DNA of 64,000 nt from Cupriavidus pauculus (GCF_022179805.1 NZ_BPUO01000015.1:83100-147099), one strand, 5' to 3'; shown: positions 42,378-52,411, counted from the stretch's first letter. Translations and numbers: made by a program. Notes: generated by a model not told the origin, from the letters alone.

Positions 42378-43367
42378 TTGTCCAAGCCTGATCTGCCCGA
42401 AACGGAGTTTCTGCCTTTTACCGCCGACGATTTCCGGGACGATCGCCTCATCGACGTCACGCAAGCGTTGGCCCCCCACGGATCCGGCGTCGATGCGTTC
42501 GACTGGCCGACGGCCTCGGCATTGCCCCTCGGAGAACTCGACGAGCCTGCGGACAGCGCAGGTTCGGTCGGCCGCACGACACGTGGGGGACGATATGAGG
42601 ACATGCAGGCGGCAAGCGACGTCGAAACCGAACTGCAGGAGATCGAGGCGTGCGCCGAAACGCTTTTGCAGGACGGCTTGATCGCGGATGCGGATGTTGC
42701 GGAAGATGCAAACGATGCGGACGACGTGGCGGGTGCCGGACAGGCACGCAGGATGTTCCACGAACTGCCACGTGAGCAACGTCAGGCCATTGTTCGCCGC
42801 CGGCGCGATATCGGCTTGCACATCATGGGTCGGCAGGCCATCGCCACACCCGTCGTGTCGGTGCCGCTGCAGCTCAATCATGCGCGGCTGCGCGGCCTCT
42901 TCGAGGGGTGGTGGCCTTACCTGAACCGCGTGGAGTTGGATCTGCAGCGCTTGGGCCGGCTTGTCTTCTCCAAGTCGGAGGAAGCCACCTTGCACGCGAA
43001 TCTGGAAGACGAACTGACCAAGCTCGAGGCCTACGTGGCCAGAGAACTCATGCTGGCGAAGGCATTTCGGAATGACGGCGAAGCGCGGATGGTCGACGCG
43101 GGCGAAATCGTCTTCCGGCCGACCATCACTCGCCCCGCGGTGGACATCGAGGTCGAAGCGCTGTCCCGCTTCGCCGTGCGTGCGCTGCAGGTGATTCGTA
43201 CCTACGACAAGGTCATGGATGAGTTTGATTTCATGGTGTGGAACGGGATGCGCAACATGGATGAAGTGAGCGGGGAAGTCTCGCGCTTCGGCCGCCGTTT
43301 CCAGCCGCTTGGCCTGCACGGCTACCAGATCTACCTGAAACTGCTGGCTGCCGCACGTGCCCGATGA
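42378..43367 (+). CDS. Hypothetical protein of the transfer region, about 329 residues
   Basis: I start at the TTG at 42378, six bases after GGAG; an in-frame TTG four codons earlier lacks this spacing. The first 110 residues are acidic and look disordered (DDFRDDRLIDVTQAL; AEDANDADDVAGAG). The remainder is helical with a conserved-looking core (LRGLFEGWWPYLNRVELDLQ), ELTKLEAYVARELMLAKAF and FDFMVWNGMRNMDEV. There is no membrane segment or catalytic motif. Its position after the DUF4400-like gene suggests a transfer-accessory protein, but I do not recognise the family. Confidence 0.7.
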   Translation: MSKPDLPETEFLPFTADDFRDDRLIDVTQALAPHGSGVDAFDWPTASALPLGELDEPADSAGSVGRTTRGGRYEDMQAASDVETELQEIEACAETLLQDGLIADADVAEDANDADDVAGAGQARRMFHELPREQRQAIVRRRRDIGLHIMGRQAIATPVVSVPLQLNHARLRGLFEGWWPYLNRVELDLQRLGRLVFSKSEEATLHANLEDELTKLEAYVARELMLAKAFRNDGEARMVDAGEIVFRPTITRPAVDIEVEALSRFAVRALQVIRTYDKVMDEFDFMVWNGMRNMDEVSGEVSRFGRRFQPLGLHGYQIYLKLLAAARAR

Positions 43368-43403
43368 CTGGCGGCCCTCCCCCCTGATGCTGCGGTTGCC
43401 GAT

Positions 43404-45110
43404 ATGTCGCTCGGGAAGCTGATCGAAAGCTTGAACTCTGCGCAGCGTGAGGTGGTCGCGCTGCGTACGCACTGTCTTGCCGTCGCCGTCCCAGGCGCGG
43501 GCAAGACGGCGACCATTGCTGCCAAGGCGGCGTCGCTGCTGCTGGAGTCCGAGGCCACGGTCGGTGCGGTGACCTTTAGCAAAGATGCTGCGATCGAGTT
43601 GCGCGATAGGATTCTGGCGCTTGCCGGTGACGGTGTCCGCAAGCGCCTGATTGCGGGCACCTTTCATTCATTGGCTTACCGTCAACTGCGCAAGGAGGGA
43701 TCAGTTGCCGACAATGTGGCGACAGAAGGATTGCGCCGGGCGATCGTGAGTCAGATTCTCCGCGAGGCCGGCATTGAATGGAAGGTGGATGACGCGCTTG
43801 CCACAATCGAGCGCATTAAGGCAGGCGCTGGCGTGTCCACGGAGGATACCGTCGGCGAAGGCGTATGCCGCGCCTACCAGGATGCCTTGGCCCGCAATGG
43901 AAAGCTCGACTTCCAGGACATGCTGCGTCAGGCAGTGCGTCGCATGGAGGATGGCACGATCTCGCCGTACCGGCTGAACCATCTTCTCGTCGACGAATAC
44001 CAGGACTGTGACGCGCTGCAAGCTCGTTGGGCGGCACTGCATGCCGCCAGCGGTTCTGTCGTCACAGTGGTGGGCGACGATGACCAGTCTATTTATGGCT
44101 TTCGTCTGGCGCTTGGCGTGCGCGGCATGCAGGACTTTGCCCGGTCGCTCGGCGCGCGAACGATCGTCCTCGGTCAGAACTACCGGTCGCGCAGCGAAAT
44201 CCTTGGCGCAGCAGACGCACTCATTCGCCATAACGAAGATCGCATCGCGAAGGACCTCGTGGCCGACCGCGGTCCAGGCGGTAGTGTCACGTTCGAACGG
44301 CTGGACAATGAATATCAGGAAGCCGGCGCGGCCGTTGACGCACTGGCCCCCGTGCTCGAGCGTGGCAGCACGGCCGCGGTATTGGCGCGGACCAACCGCA
44401 TGCTGGATCCGATCGAGGCAATCTGCCGCGCACGCGGCATCAAATATTTCCGCGCCGCAGGCAAGTCGATCCTGGATCGGCCAGAGGTGGCCTTGATGGG
44501 GGAGCTGCTCGAACTGATTGCAGGAAAATCCGGCGCGAACGCCGACGCCCTGCTCGGCTTTGTGGGCATCAGCGTCGAGGAACGCGCGCGACTTGCCGAA
44601 GGGGGCGGCGTGTCACGCAAGGACTTGGTCGACGCAGGGATCCCTCCCCTGGCAGTGGATCGGTACCGTGATTTCATGAAACGGCTGCACGCCTGGCGGG
44701 CCTTGAGCGCGCGCGCCTTTTACGCGCTTGTCCTGGATGGCGTGCATGAGTGGATGCTGAAATTTGCGGCAACTGACGCCGGTAAGCGCGCGCTGGACAC
44801 GGCTTACGGTGTACTGACACGCCTCGAGGGATCCCTCTTCGAGCGGCTGGCCTTCCTTCGGCGCGCAAATAACGCCCCGGATTCGGATGCGCTGGTTCTG
44901 ACCACGATGCATGCCTCTAAGGGGCGGGAGTGGTCGGCAGTCGCAATCCTTCGGGCGGAGGAAACCGTTGTTCCGGACTCGGCCACCGCGGAGGCGGAGG
45001 AACGACGTCTGTTCTATGTAGCGATCACGCGCGCCCGGGATGAGCTGAGGATTTCGAGCGCCAGAAAGCATCCGACCTCCCGGTTCGTGGGCGAATCGGG
45101 GCTGCGTTAA
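43404..45110 (+). CDS. UvrD/Rep-family superfamily 1 helicase
   Basis: Encodes 568 residues with the canonical motifs: Q-motif and Walker A (LNSAQREVVALRTHCLAVAV, VPGAGKTATIAA, about 12-40), GAVTFSKDAA (Ia), LLVDEYQDCDALQ (II), VVGDDDQSIYGFR (III), LGQNYRSR (IV), LTTMHASKGREW (V) and LFYVAITRARDEL (VI). It is shorter than UvrD (about 720), so accessory subdomains are reduced. It probably moves 3'-5' on single-stranded DNA during plasmid replication, transfer or repair. It lies between the transfer operon and the partition genes. Confidence 0.95.
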   Translation: MSLGKLIESLNSAQREVVALRTHCLAVAVPGAGKTATIAAKAASLLLESEATVGAVTFSKDAAIELRDRILALAGDGVRKRLIAGTFHSLAYRQLRKEGSVADNVATEGLRRAIVSQILREAGIEWKVDDALATIERIKAGAGVSTEDTVGEGVCRAYQDALARNGKLDFQDMLRQAVRRMEDGTISPYRLNHLLVDEYQDCDALQARWAALHAASGSVVTVVGDDDQSIYGFRLALGVRGMQDFARSLGARTIVLGQNYRSRSEILGAADALIRHNEDRIAKDLVADRGPGGSVTFERLDNEYQEAGAAVDALAPVLERGSTAAVLARTNRMLDPIEAICRARGIKYFRAAGKSILDRPEVALMGELLELIAGKSGANADALLGFVGISVEERARLAEGGGVSRKDLVDAGIPPLAVDRYRDFMKRLHAWRALSARAFYALVLDGVHEWMLKFAATDAGKRALDTAYGVLTRLEGSLFERLAFLRRANNAPDSDALVLTTMHASKGREWSAVAILRAEETVVPDSATAEAEERRLFYVAITRARDELRISSARKHPTSRFVGESGLR

Positions 45111-45364
45111 AGATGCGATTAGCGCACTTTTTGTGACAACTTGGGAAAGTACTTTAAGAACGCGAGACAACTACAGCGGGGGCCTAAAGTTTTGCCAAAC
45201 CCGGTCGGCGACAAGTATACGCAACGGTGTGACGTAAACTTCTTGCGGTTTACGTATACGGTCGCTATTCTACGGCCAACCATTTAATTGACGGAAAGCG
45301 TCTAAGTTTTCGGTTCAGCGCCTTTCAGGCGCTTCCAGACCTTTCCAACGGATTCACAACTGTT
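45111..45364. promoter_or_regulatory. parA control region / candidate partition site
   Basis: A perfect inverted repeat ACGTAAAC (45232-45239)-8 nt-GTTTACGT (45248-45255) is extended by the palindrome CGTATACG (45253-45260), and GTATACG also occurs at 45215-45221. AAAGTACTTT (45146-45155) is a 10-bp palindrome. These lie 100-220 bp upstream of parA, where ParA autoregulation or ParB (parS) sites are expected. Confidence 0.55.
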
Positions 45365-46567
45365 ATGGCACGCACGAGCTTACTCAAGGCAGAACTCCCG
45401 CGCCCAGATTTTTCAGACGACCACGGCCTGTCAATCGACGGGCTGGCGGCCGTTGCGGCGCAGGCCAACGACGTCTTTGGGCAGATTCGGGATGCCATGC
45501 TGGAGCCTTACCCCCGTAAGATTCCACCGACGTTTACCAGCAGCCAGATCGCCTCGCTTTGCGGGGTCGACAAGGCGCGCTTCCACTATCTTGCCACTAA
45601 AGGCGGCCTGCCGGCGGGTACTTCGCAGGGCAACGGCCGGGCCAAGGTATTCAGCCTGGAAGACGCCATCACGTGGGTGCAACACGCCAACGGTCGCGCC
45701 AAACGGCCGGAAGGCCAGCGCGGACGGATCGTGACGGTGGGCAACTTCAAGGGCGGCGTGGCCAAGACCACGACGGCGGTTTGCCTCGCCCAGGCGCTGA
45801 CGCTCCTGGGTCGCCGGGTGTTGATTGTCGACTGCGATCCGCAGGGTACGACGACCCAGCTTTGCGGCTGGGCGCCGGACGCCGAGATCGCGGAGGAGCA
45901 GACGCTCCTGCCATTGATCTACGGTGACCAGACGACGCTGGACTACGCGGTACAGACGACGTACTGGCACAACCTCGACCTCATTCCTGCATCCTCGGCG
46001 CTCTTCGATGCGGAATTCGAAATCCCTTCAAAGGTGCTTTCCGAGTCTGGATTCGAGTTCTGGGACATCCTGCGCAAGGGCCTGGTACCGCTGTCCGAAC
46101 AGTATGACGTGATCATCATCGACACGCCGCCAGCGCTGAGCTACATCACGATCAATGCGCTGATTGCCTCGGATGGCATTCTGATGCCCTGCCCGCCTGA
46201 CGGGCTGGACTTTGCCAGCTCGACGCAGTTCTGGCACCTCTTCTCGGACATCGCCAAGAAGCTGCCAGGTGTGCTCGAGTCCAAGCGCTACGACTTCATC
46301 AACATTGTGCTCACCAAGGTGAAGCAGGATGCGGTGTCGCGCGTCGTGCGCGAGTGGATGGTCAAGGCGTACGGTAGTCGGGTGCTCGGCATCGAAATTC
46401 CAGAGTCATCGGTACCCAAGGGCGCGTCGGCCCAACTGGCCACCGTCTATGACCTCTCCAAGCCTGACGGCAGCGTCGAAGCCTATCAGCGCTTCCGCGA
46501 TCCGCTCGACAAGCTAGCCCTGCATGTCGACGACCAGTTCGTGCGGGCGTGGACAGAAAGGAAATAA
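45365..46567 (+). CDS. parA: ParA partition ATPase (type Ia) with N-terminal HTH
   Basis: Encodes 400 residues. The N-terminal 110 residues contain a helix-turn-helix-like segment (FTSSQIASLCGVDKARFHYL, then ATKGGLPAG) used for operator binding. The ATPase core has the deviant Walker A FKGGVAKTTTAV (about 127-138), LIVDCDPQGTTTQL and VIIIDTPPALSYIT. Large size with an N-terminal HTH defines type Ia ParA, as in plasmid P1 and betaproteobacterial megaplasmids. It segregates the replicon together with ParB, whose ATG follows two bases after its stop. Confidence 0.96.
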   Translation: MARTSLLKAELPRPDFSDDHGLSIDGLAAVAAQANDVFGQIRDAMLEPYPRKIPPTFTSSQIASLCGVDKARFHYLATKGGLPAGTSQGNGRAKVFSLEDAITWVQHANGRAKRPEGQRGRIVTVGNFKGGVAKTTTAVCLAQALTLLGRRVLIVDCDPQGTTTQLCGWAPDAEIAEEQTLLPLIYGDQTTLDYAVQTTYWHNLDLIPASSALFDAEFEIPSKVLSESGFEFWDILRKGLVPLSEQYDVIIIDTPPALSYITINALIASDGILMPCPPDGLDFASSTQFWHLFSDIAKKLPGVLESKRYDFINIVLTKVKQDAVSRVVREWMVKAYGSRVLGIEIPESSVPKGASAQLATVYDLSKPDGSVEAYQRFRDPLDKLALHVDDQFVRAWTERK

Positions 46568-46569
46568 AC

Positions 46570-47550
46570 ATGAGAATTGGTGACAAGCTGTTGGCGAAGA
46601 CAGCCAACATTGCCGTCAAATCCAACACGCCTCAGTCGCAGGCCAACGAACCCAAGACTTCGCCCGGCCGGATGCTGGCCGCGCAATCTGCGGTCGCTGC
46701 GGCCGAACGCCGGGTCGCCGAACTGGAAGCCAGTGTCGGCAAGGCCGTGGAAGTGGCGCTCGATGAGATTACCGAGATCCCGGGCCGTCGACGCAAGCTG
46801 ACGCCCGAGCAGTACGCCGAGCTTCGGGAGAACCTGCGCAATAACAAGCTGGTTCATCCCATTACGCTTGTCGTTCGGGAAGACGGCAAAAAGGAACTGG
46901 TCGCCGGCCATAACCGCTTCTACGTCTTCAAGGAATTGGGACGCGAGGCGATCCCGGCCGTGTTCGCAGATCTGGCCGACGTCGAGCAGATTGAGGAAGC
47001 CGCGTTTTATTCGAACCTGCTCTCCCCGTCCCTGCCCGACTTCGAGAAATACCTCGGCTTCCAGCGGCACGTCGACAGGACCGGGCAGTCGCAGCAAGAC
47101 ATCGCTGCGACCGCAGGCATTTCGGCGGGGCACCTGAGCAAGCTGTTCTCGTATGCGCGTTTACCCGAATCCGCGCTCGCGGCCCTGGAGGCTGCGAGCG
47201 ATCGCGGGCGCTTGGGCGTAAACGCGGCATATGAGATGGCGACGTTCCTCGGGGAGCATGCTGATCAGGAAGCCGCCGTGACAGAGGCCGTCGAAAAGCT
47301 TCTGAGCGATTCGAAGATCACTCAGAAGCAGATGATCGCCCTGCTCCATGCACGCGTTCGCCAAAAGGCTGCAGCGCCGGCCGCGGCCCAGACGCATCGC
47401 ATCAAGGTTGGCGCGCGCGAGCTTTGCGCGATCACGACCAAGAGTGGAACGGTAACGCTGAAGTTCAAGAAGCCCGAAGAAGCACAAGCCTGGGAACGGC
47501 TGGTGCGTGAATTCATCGAGGCTAACGCAGAGAAGAATAGCGAGGGCTGA
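46570..47550 (+). CDS. parB: ParB partition protein
   Basis: Encodes 326 residues from the ATG at 46570. An N-terminal helical part with RVAELEASVGKAVEVALDEI is followed by the ParB/Srx nucleotide-binding domain (LTPEQYAELRENLRNNKLVH; HNRFYVFKELG, boxes like GHNR) and an HTH domain (QDIAATAGISAGHLSKLFSY). The C-terminus is probably the dimerisation part. It binds a parS site, not identified with certainty here; the dyads upstream of parA are candidates. Confidence 0.95.
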   Translation: MRIGDKLLAKTANIAVKSNTPQSQANEPKTSPGRMLAAQSAVAAAERRVAELEASVGKAVEVALDEITEIPGRRRKLTPEQYAELRENLRNNKLVHPITLVVREDGKKELVAGHNRFYVFKELGREAIPAVFADLADVEQIEEAAFYSNLLSPSLPDFEKYLGFQRHVDRTGQSQQDIAATAGISAGHLSKLFSYARLPESALAALEAASDRGRLGVNAAYEMATFLGEHADQEAAVTEAVEKLLSDSKITQKQMIALLHARVRQKAAAPAAAQTHRIKVGARELCAITTKSGTVTLKFKKPEEAQAWERLVREFIEANAEKNSEG

Positions 47551-47852
47551 TCCGATTAGCCCTCATACCACGCTGACGACACATTGAAGAGTGATGAGAA
47601 TGATCTAAAAAACGCTTTTGGTTAAAGACCCTCACTACAAAGACAAAGGCCTGGGCGGGAACCCAGGCCTCTGCTGAGATTCGGACGGGAATCCGAAACT
47701 CGATTTGTTGGAGTTTGATCAAGACCAAACCTCAACCTACACGTATCTACGGCGGGAACCGTGAACACGAGTCGCAACGAGTGTTCAGTGTAGCGAGAGA
47801 TTTTGCCTAGTCAAGCTCCGGAGGGCGTTCGTCCGTAAATTTCGGAGCACAT
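47551..47852 (+). promoter_or_regulatory. Structured leader of the putative replication gene
   Basis: Three hairpins share the same six-base loop CGGGAA on different stems: AGGCCTGGG/CCCAGGCCT (47647-47670), TTCGGA/TCCGAA (47680-47697) and ACGG/CCGT (47749-47762). A further dyad GAACAC/GTGTTC (47763-47768, 47781-47786) and GCTCCG (47815-47820)/CGGAGC (47843-47848) follow; the last arm contains the Shine-Dalgarno, five bases before the ATG at 47853. The region is a good candidate for copy-number control of the replication gene. The first hairpin may also terminate parB. Confidence 0.6.
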
Positions 47853-48839
47853 ATGACTATTGCGCAACGCTACGCGCAGGGCGAGGCTATCGCTCGCCCT
47901 TCTCCCCTGCCACTCGCGCTCATCGAAGCCCGAGCTGCCGTATTCGATCCACTGAATTGCCTGGACCTCGGGACTACCGCCCGTCGGGTCCTTTTTGGCA
48001 TTCTGCGATTCTTCAATTTGTCTCGTCCCTCGTCGTCCATCTGGCCGCGTCGGGATCTGTTGCGCGCCGAGTCTTTGCTCAACAGTGAGTCTTCTCTCTA
48101 CCGTGGCCTGGCCGATTTGCAGCGGCATGGCTACGTCGTCCGTGAACAGATCCGCATTGCCCGCTCCGGGCGTTTTCACGTCTCTCCGGTTCGACTCACA
48201 GAGAAGGCACAAATTCTTCTCGGTCTCGTCGGGAGGTCATCAAAAGAAGATATGGGTCGAAAAGTTATCCACAAGGAACCGTCTCTCACAGTGGAAGACG
48301 GCCAATATAAGGAACATACCAACGGGCGGAAGTCTTTACAGAATTCATTCGCGAGCGAGCCGCCCGGAGATATTGACTCGGCTTCCAAGGTCCCGCTTCC
48401 GCTGATCTGGTTGCTCAAGCTCGGATTGACTGCTCGGGCAGTGTTCTCGCTCATGGGCATTGCCAAACGCCATGGCAAGCGACTGGAGGACATTGCCACG
48501 GCATTCCGCCAACGCCTGTCGACGCTTTCGAGTCGGGAGGCATATGCCTACATTCGATCGCTTGCCGGAAAAGACCTGGACTTCGCTGCGATTGCTTCGG
48601 GCAAGGAAGGCGCCATCCGCGCCGCGACTGAGGCGCAAAGTGCGAAGAATCTCTTGATTTCGATCCTCGCTAAGTCGCATGGGTTGACGGTCGTGAAACG
48701 TGACGGGACCAGTTTGGGGCGGATTGACGCGCATGCCCAGGTGGTCATGGGGCAGGGCGGTTCGTTCCCAGTGAACCTGCGCTTCGCTATGGCCGTGCAG
48801 AAGGGGCAGGTAAGTATTCGGCGATCATCGTTCGGCTAG
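47853..48839 (+). CDS. Putative plasmid replication initiator
   Basis: Encodes 328 residues. The N-terminal 130 residues contain a winged-helix-like segment (ARRVLFGILRFFNLSRPSSS, LYRGLADLQRHGYVVREQIR, then RFHVSPVRLTEKA), as in Rep proteins that bind origins. The rest is mixed alpha/beta with LIWLLKLGLTARAVFSLMGIAKRHG. The parA-parB-rep order is typical of betaproteobacterial megaplasmids, which is the main argument for the call. It could be another DNA-binding regulator. A consensus DnaA box (48265-48273) lies inside the gene. Confidence 0.55.
   Translation: MTIAQRYAQGEAIARPSPLPLALIEARAAVFDPLNCLDLGTTARRVLFGILRFFNLSRPSSSIWPRRDLLRAESLLNSESSLYRGLADLQRHGYVVREQIRIARSGRFHVSPVRLTEKAQILLGLVGRSSKEDMGRKVIHKEPSLTVEDGQYKEHTNGRKSLQNSFASEPPGDIDSASKVPLPLIWLLKLGLTARAVFSLMGIAKRHGKRLEDIATAFRQRLSTLSSREAYAYIRSLAGKDLDFAAIASGKEGAIRAATEAQSAKNLLISILAKSHGLTVVKRDGTSLGRIDAHAQVVMGQGGSFPVNLRFAMAVQKGQVSIRRSSFG
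48265..48273 (+). promoter_or_regulatory. Consensus DnaA box
   Basis: TTATCCACA is a perfect match to the DnaA-binding consensus and lies inside the putative rep gene. Some plasmid origins place host DnaA sites in or near rep. A single box can occur by chance in 64 kb, so its role is inferred. Confidence 0.5.
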
Positions 48840-49182
48840 CTCGTGCCACGGATACCCCCACCAGCTGCTAGACCTTGCTTGACGCGCGGAGATGTCGCGG
48901 CACCGCAATGACGGTAATCGCTGGGAGGGCGGCTGACGCAGACGAGAGAGCTTACCTTCGTCTTTCTCGTCTACGTTTCCCGACGGTGTCGGATTGCGTT
49001 GCCTAGGGTTGATCTTAACGCATCACGGTTCACCGTTTAGTTTGCCAATGGCCGCTGCGAGACGGCACGAAGGCAGCCCGAAGCAGTCGATGTAAAGCGT
49101 CCGGTGAGAAATGAGCGTGAAACATTTTTGCGCCCCAGGCATGGGACGACGCTCGCAATGGGCGTGAATGCTCTGACACACA

Positions 49183-49197
49183 GTTTCTAGTAGAAAC
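49183..49197. repeat. 15-bp palindrome, copy 1
   Basis: GTTTCTA-G-TAGAAAC reads the same on both strands. Copy 2 at 49298-49312 keeps the TTTCTA-N-TAGAAA core. Candidate binding site for the Rep or Par proteins encoded just upstream. Confidence 0.6.
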
Positions 49198-49297
49198 CCA
49201 ATGAAATCAATGGGTTAGGAAATCGTGGTTGCTGGGAGCGAGAAATGCGTTTGGATGGATTCAGCCTTCGAAATTTCTAACTTATTGATTTATAAGG

Positions 49298-49312
49298 CTT
49301 TCTATTAGAAAG
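49298..49312. repeat. 15-bp palindrome, copy 2
   Basis: CTTTCTA-T-TAGAAAG, a perfect palindrome in AT-rich sequence, 115 bp from copy 1 and sharing its core. Confidence 0.6.
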
Positions 49313-52300
49313 TGGCTTGTTGGGACGCTAGGCGTCGGTGTTTGCGATTCGAGAGATTCCGTGTGCCGGGTGGGGCTACGGATATTGGCCGATGGCACGC
49401 AACCCCAGATCTTGGGCGCTAAGGAACGCACGAAAAGGATGGAGTCTTTGGGGTCGCCTAAGCGTCGTCACGCTGCCTTTCGGAAAACTGGTGGCGCATC
49501 CAACTGATAGTGCCGAGGGCTGATTTTTGACCTGATCTCGGACGGCCACATGATTTGCTCTTGGCTTTGTTCGGCAAGGCAGAGTGCATGGTTGGAACGC
49601 ATGGATTGTCTTAAGCATTGATCAAAGATTGCCGTGACGGTCAGAAGACACGGTCAGACGACGGAGGGCAGAGCCATCTACTTTCGCGCCTGTGCCGGCC
49701 GGCCCTTCGTCGTCGAGTGCTCAGACCCGCAGGAGTGCAGCTAGGCGTCGTGTGGCTGATTCCTCGCTGGAGGGGCGTTCAGGATCACGAGCGCGATCGG
49801 GTTGGGGGAAGGCGGCCCTCGCAGAGGCCATCTGATTACTCCGATGCGCAGCATGGAAGTGCAGACCGGCGAGGCGGCGCGCATCTAGTTTTTTGGGGGC
49901 GGAGCCTCCACCGAAGTCCGTTCAACTGGTAGGCGCGCTAGCGGTCAACCGGTGTACGTGACGTTTCAATGAGCAATTCCTGTCGTCTGGTCGGCTTTCC
50001 AGGCGTATCGTTTCCGCGCGATATGTCGCTCTTTGCGGTGATGTCAAAGACGCGCCCGCGGTCGTGGTTGAGAAAGCACATGCCAGCCATGCTCGGATGA
50101 GACTGCGGACGACGGTGGGGCGCAGACCGATCGCTGCAAGCTGGCGTGAATTTGGAGGGGTACCGCATCAGGCATTCCACCCCCTCGCTCGGCGAGCAGC
50201 GCATTGATAGAGAACGAGTGGCGGGGTAGTAGGAGGAGATCCCAGTGGTGCGAACGCCAGTGAGGGAGGGCAGCCTTGGACAAGCACTGCTTGGCGCTGT
50301 GGACGCGCGGAAGGCCCGATATCCGGATCGTTGAACGCCGCAGGCGGTTTCGTGAACTTGTTTTGGTGGCGAAGTATGGGAAGGCACGATACTGGTGTGA
50401 ACGCGAAAAAGGGGAGAGCTTTAGGCGAACTCTTCAACTGTGGAGGCCGAGTGCTGTCGGGGCGTAGAGCGTTGCAGGCTATCTCCAGCGTCGTTGGACA
50501 GTGAGGGTTGTCGATGGCGATAAACGTGGTCCTGGCCAAATGGATCACGATGCCCATCGAAGTCGGACGGTGTCGTGACAGGCGAATATTCCGGCTGCCG
50601 CCCTTCACGAAATTGCATCGCCTTCGTTGGTTTTTCAGATCACGCGTCGCCAGGGCTTTCCTTCGCCACCAGACTAATCAATCGGTCTGGGGAACAGCCG
50701 ATGGCTGGGTGATGAACCAGGTGCGCTTGGAAGATCTGGAATTACGCCTGTGGGTCATTTCCGGGTTCTCGGCCACCGAGCAAGGACAGCGTGCCAAGCG
50801 ACAGGAATTAGGTGCCAGAAAAACCGGGAAGACCGATTGATTCTGTTGTGCGCATACATGTCGTGAAGCGGGCGACATCGCAGCATTCAGGTGGCCGCGC
50901 ATAGGGGCACATGGCGCCCGCTCCTTCCGTTCCGGCGCACGCATTCGCGGAACGGGTTCTGCCGTCGGCCCTGGTTGTGGAGCCTCGGACGCCCTATTCG
51001 CGACCATATTCAATTTAGCGGTGTTGAACCAGGCGGGAACCGAGTGGAAACAACGTGGAAGCTTAATGCGCACACAGCACCACGAGTGCCGTTTTGATCT
51101 CCGGCGCCCGCAGCGTGTCGGGTCCCTTTGAGCGCTGGATTGCTCGACACCTCCGCTTCCGTAGGTCGGCAAGACCACGGGAAAAGGTCAGCGCGAAGTA
51201 CCGCACTTTGCGTCTAGGGGGCAGGGCACGCCCGAAGATATCGCAGCCTTGGAATTAGATGGTTCTGCGGTCGGCATGTACACGTTGGTCGAAGTCGCGG
51301 CCGTGGGAGTCTTCGTTGTTGCCGCTCAGGTACTCGTGTTCGGCTTATCGATTGTAACAAAATGTAACTGCGTAGAAACGGTGCCGTGAGATTTAGCAAT
51401 GGATCGGAGCGAACTTATTCTGCAAGGTATCCCTAAGAAAGCCCTCGAACGGATTCCGGCATGTTTTCGTTTGTGCCGGCGTTGCCTGTAGGTTCCGTAG
51501 GCGTGGGAGAGTCCCTCGCGATACCTCAGCGCGTGAGTACTCCGGCCGCCAAAACAGTCGCAGGCGGTAATGCAGAGAAGCACTTAGACGGTGAGCTGTA
51601 CGCCATACATCAGGTAAACGATATAACCCATTGTTTTTATTAAGAAAAGCCTCGTGTAAAAAATCTACGGGTCACTTTTGATTGCCTAAATGCAATGCAA
51701 ATTATTTTTTTGGCGCGGTTCTGGGCGCTCGACCTCCTATCCAGGGCGCAATCGCGCGCGTCTGGACCACCACAAGTCAGTCAACTGAGCGAGCGGACCG
51801 CCGGGCCAGCTCTGATGCGCGCCTCATTGCGCCGCCTGACTGGGGACATGACATCCTCGCTACGGGCGATGTTGCTAGGCGAGGAGCGCCTCGCCCGACG
51901 CGCGCATTGCGCCACTGGGAATCATGCGAATTGGCGACGGTGGTTTTGAAGCGGCGTACCGCTCGGTGGTCGACGACTCGGCTGGCCGACGGACAGCTCC
52001 GGCAGGTTCGGCCATTGCCGCCAGGATGATGGGGAGTGCGCAAGGCTGGCTAGAGGCGCCGTATTGCCGAGGGACGGCTGGCGCGCGCGAACTCGCTGGT
52101 CGATTGGGCAAAGTCTTTTTCTCCGATGGCAGAGATGCTCCATCTGGTGCCGGGTGTTTCGCTGACCGAGCCGCAGGCCGAAGTCATGTATGGCCCGTGC
52201 TGCGCCAGCTTTCCATTTGCGGTCGGCGCGCCGGAATTGGCGAAGCGAAGGCCAAGGCGACTGAGAGGAGGGGCACCGCGTTCGACGCGGGTGTCGACGC

Positions 52301-52411
52301 CGCTCGCGCTAGCGGGGGCGGCATTTCGCCCTGACTGTTCTCGGCACGCGCGAAGGTACTGCTAGGAAAACTCCCGAGGGCTGCCAACGGCCTGTTTGTC
52401 CGGGGTACTCA

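Larger units (their letters stand above)
48840..52411. other. Gene-poor region with candidate origin sequences
   Basis: About 3.6 kb without a recognisable gene. The first 480 bp include AT-rich DNA with two 15-bp palindromes of common core TTTCTA-N-TAGAAA (49183-49197 and 49298-49312) and an inverted repeat ACCCA/TGGGT (49196-49215). Short frames at 49338-49523, 50508-50840, 51682-52029 and 51924-52334 overlap others on both strands, lack clear Shine-Dalgarno sequences and match no family I know. The part after 49.3 kb looks like decayed accessory DNA. Confidence 0.5.

Noticed and set aside
42030..43667. 545-residue minus-strand frame across the DUF4400-like gene and its downstream neighbour
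   Set aside because: It crosses two supported plus-strand genes and the repeat-bearing intergenic gap, and has no recognisable domain.
50508..50840. 110-residue plus-strand frame in the gene-poor region
   Set aside because: No family, no convincing ribosome-binding site, and overlapping frames of similar length on the other strand.
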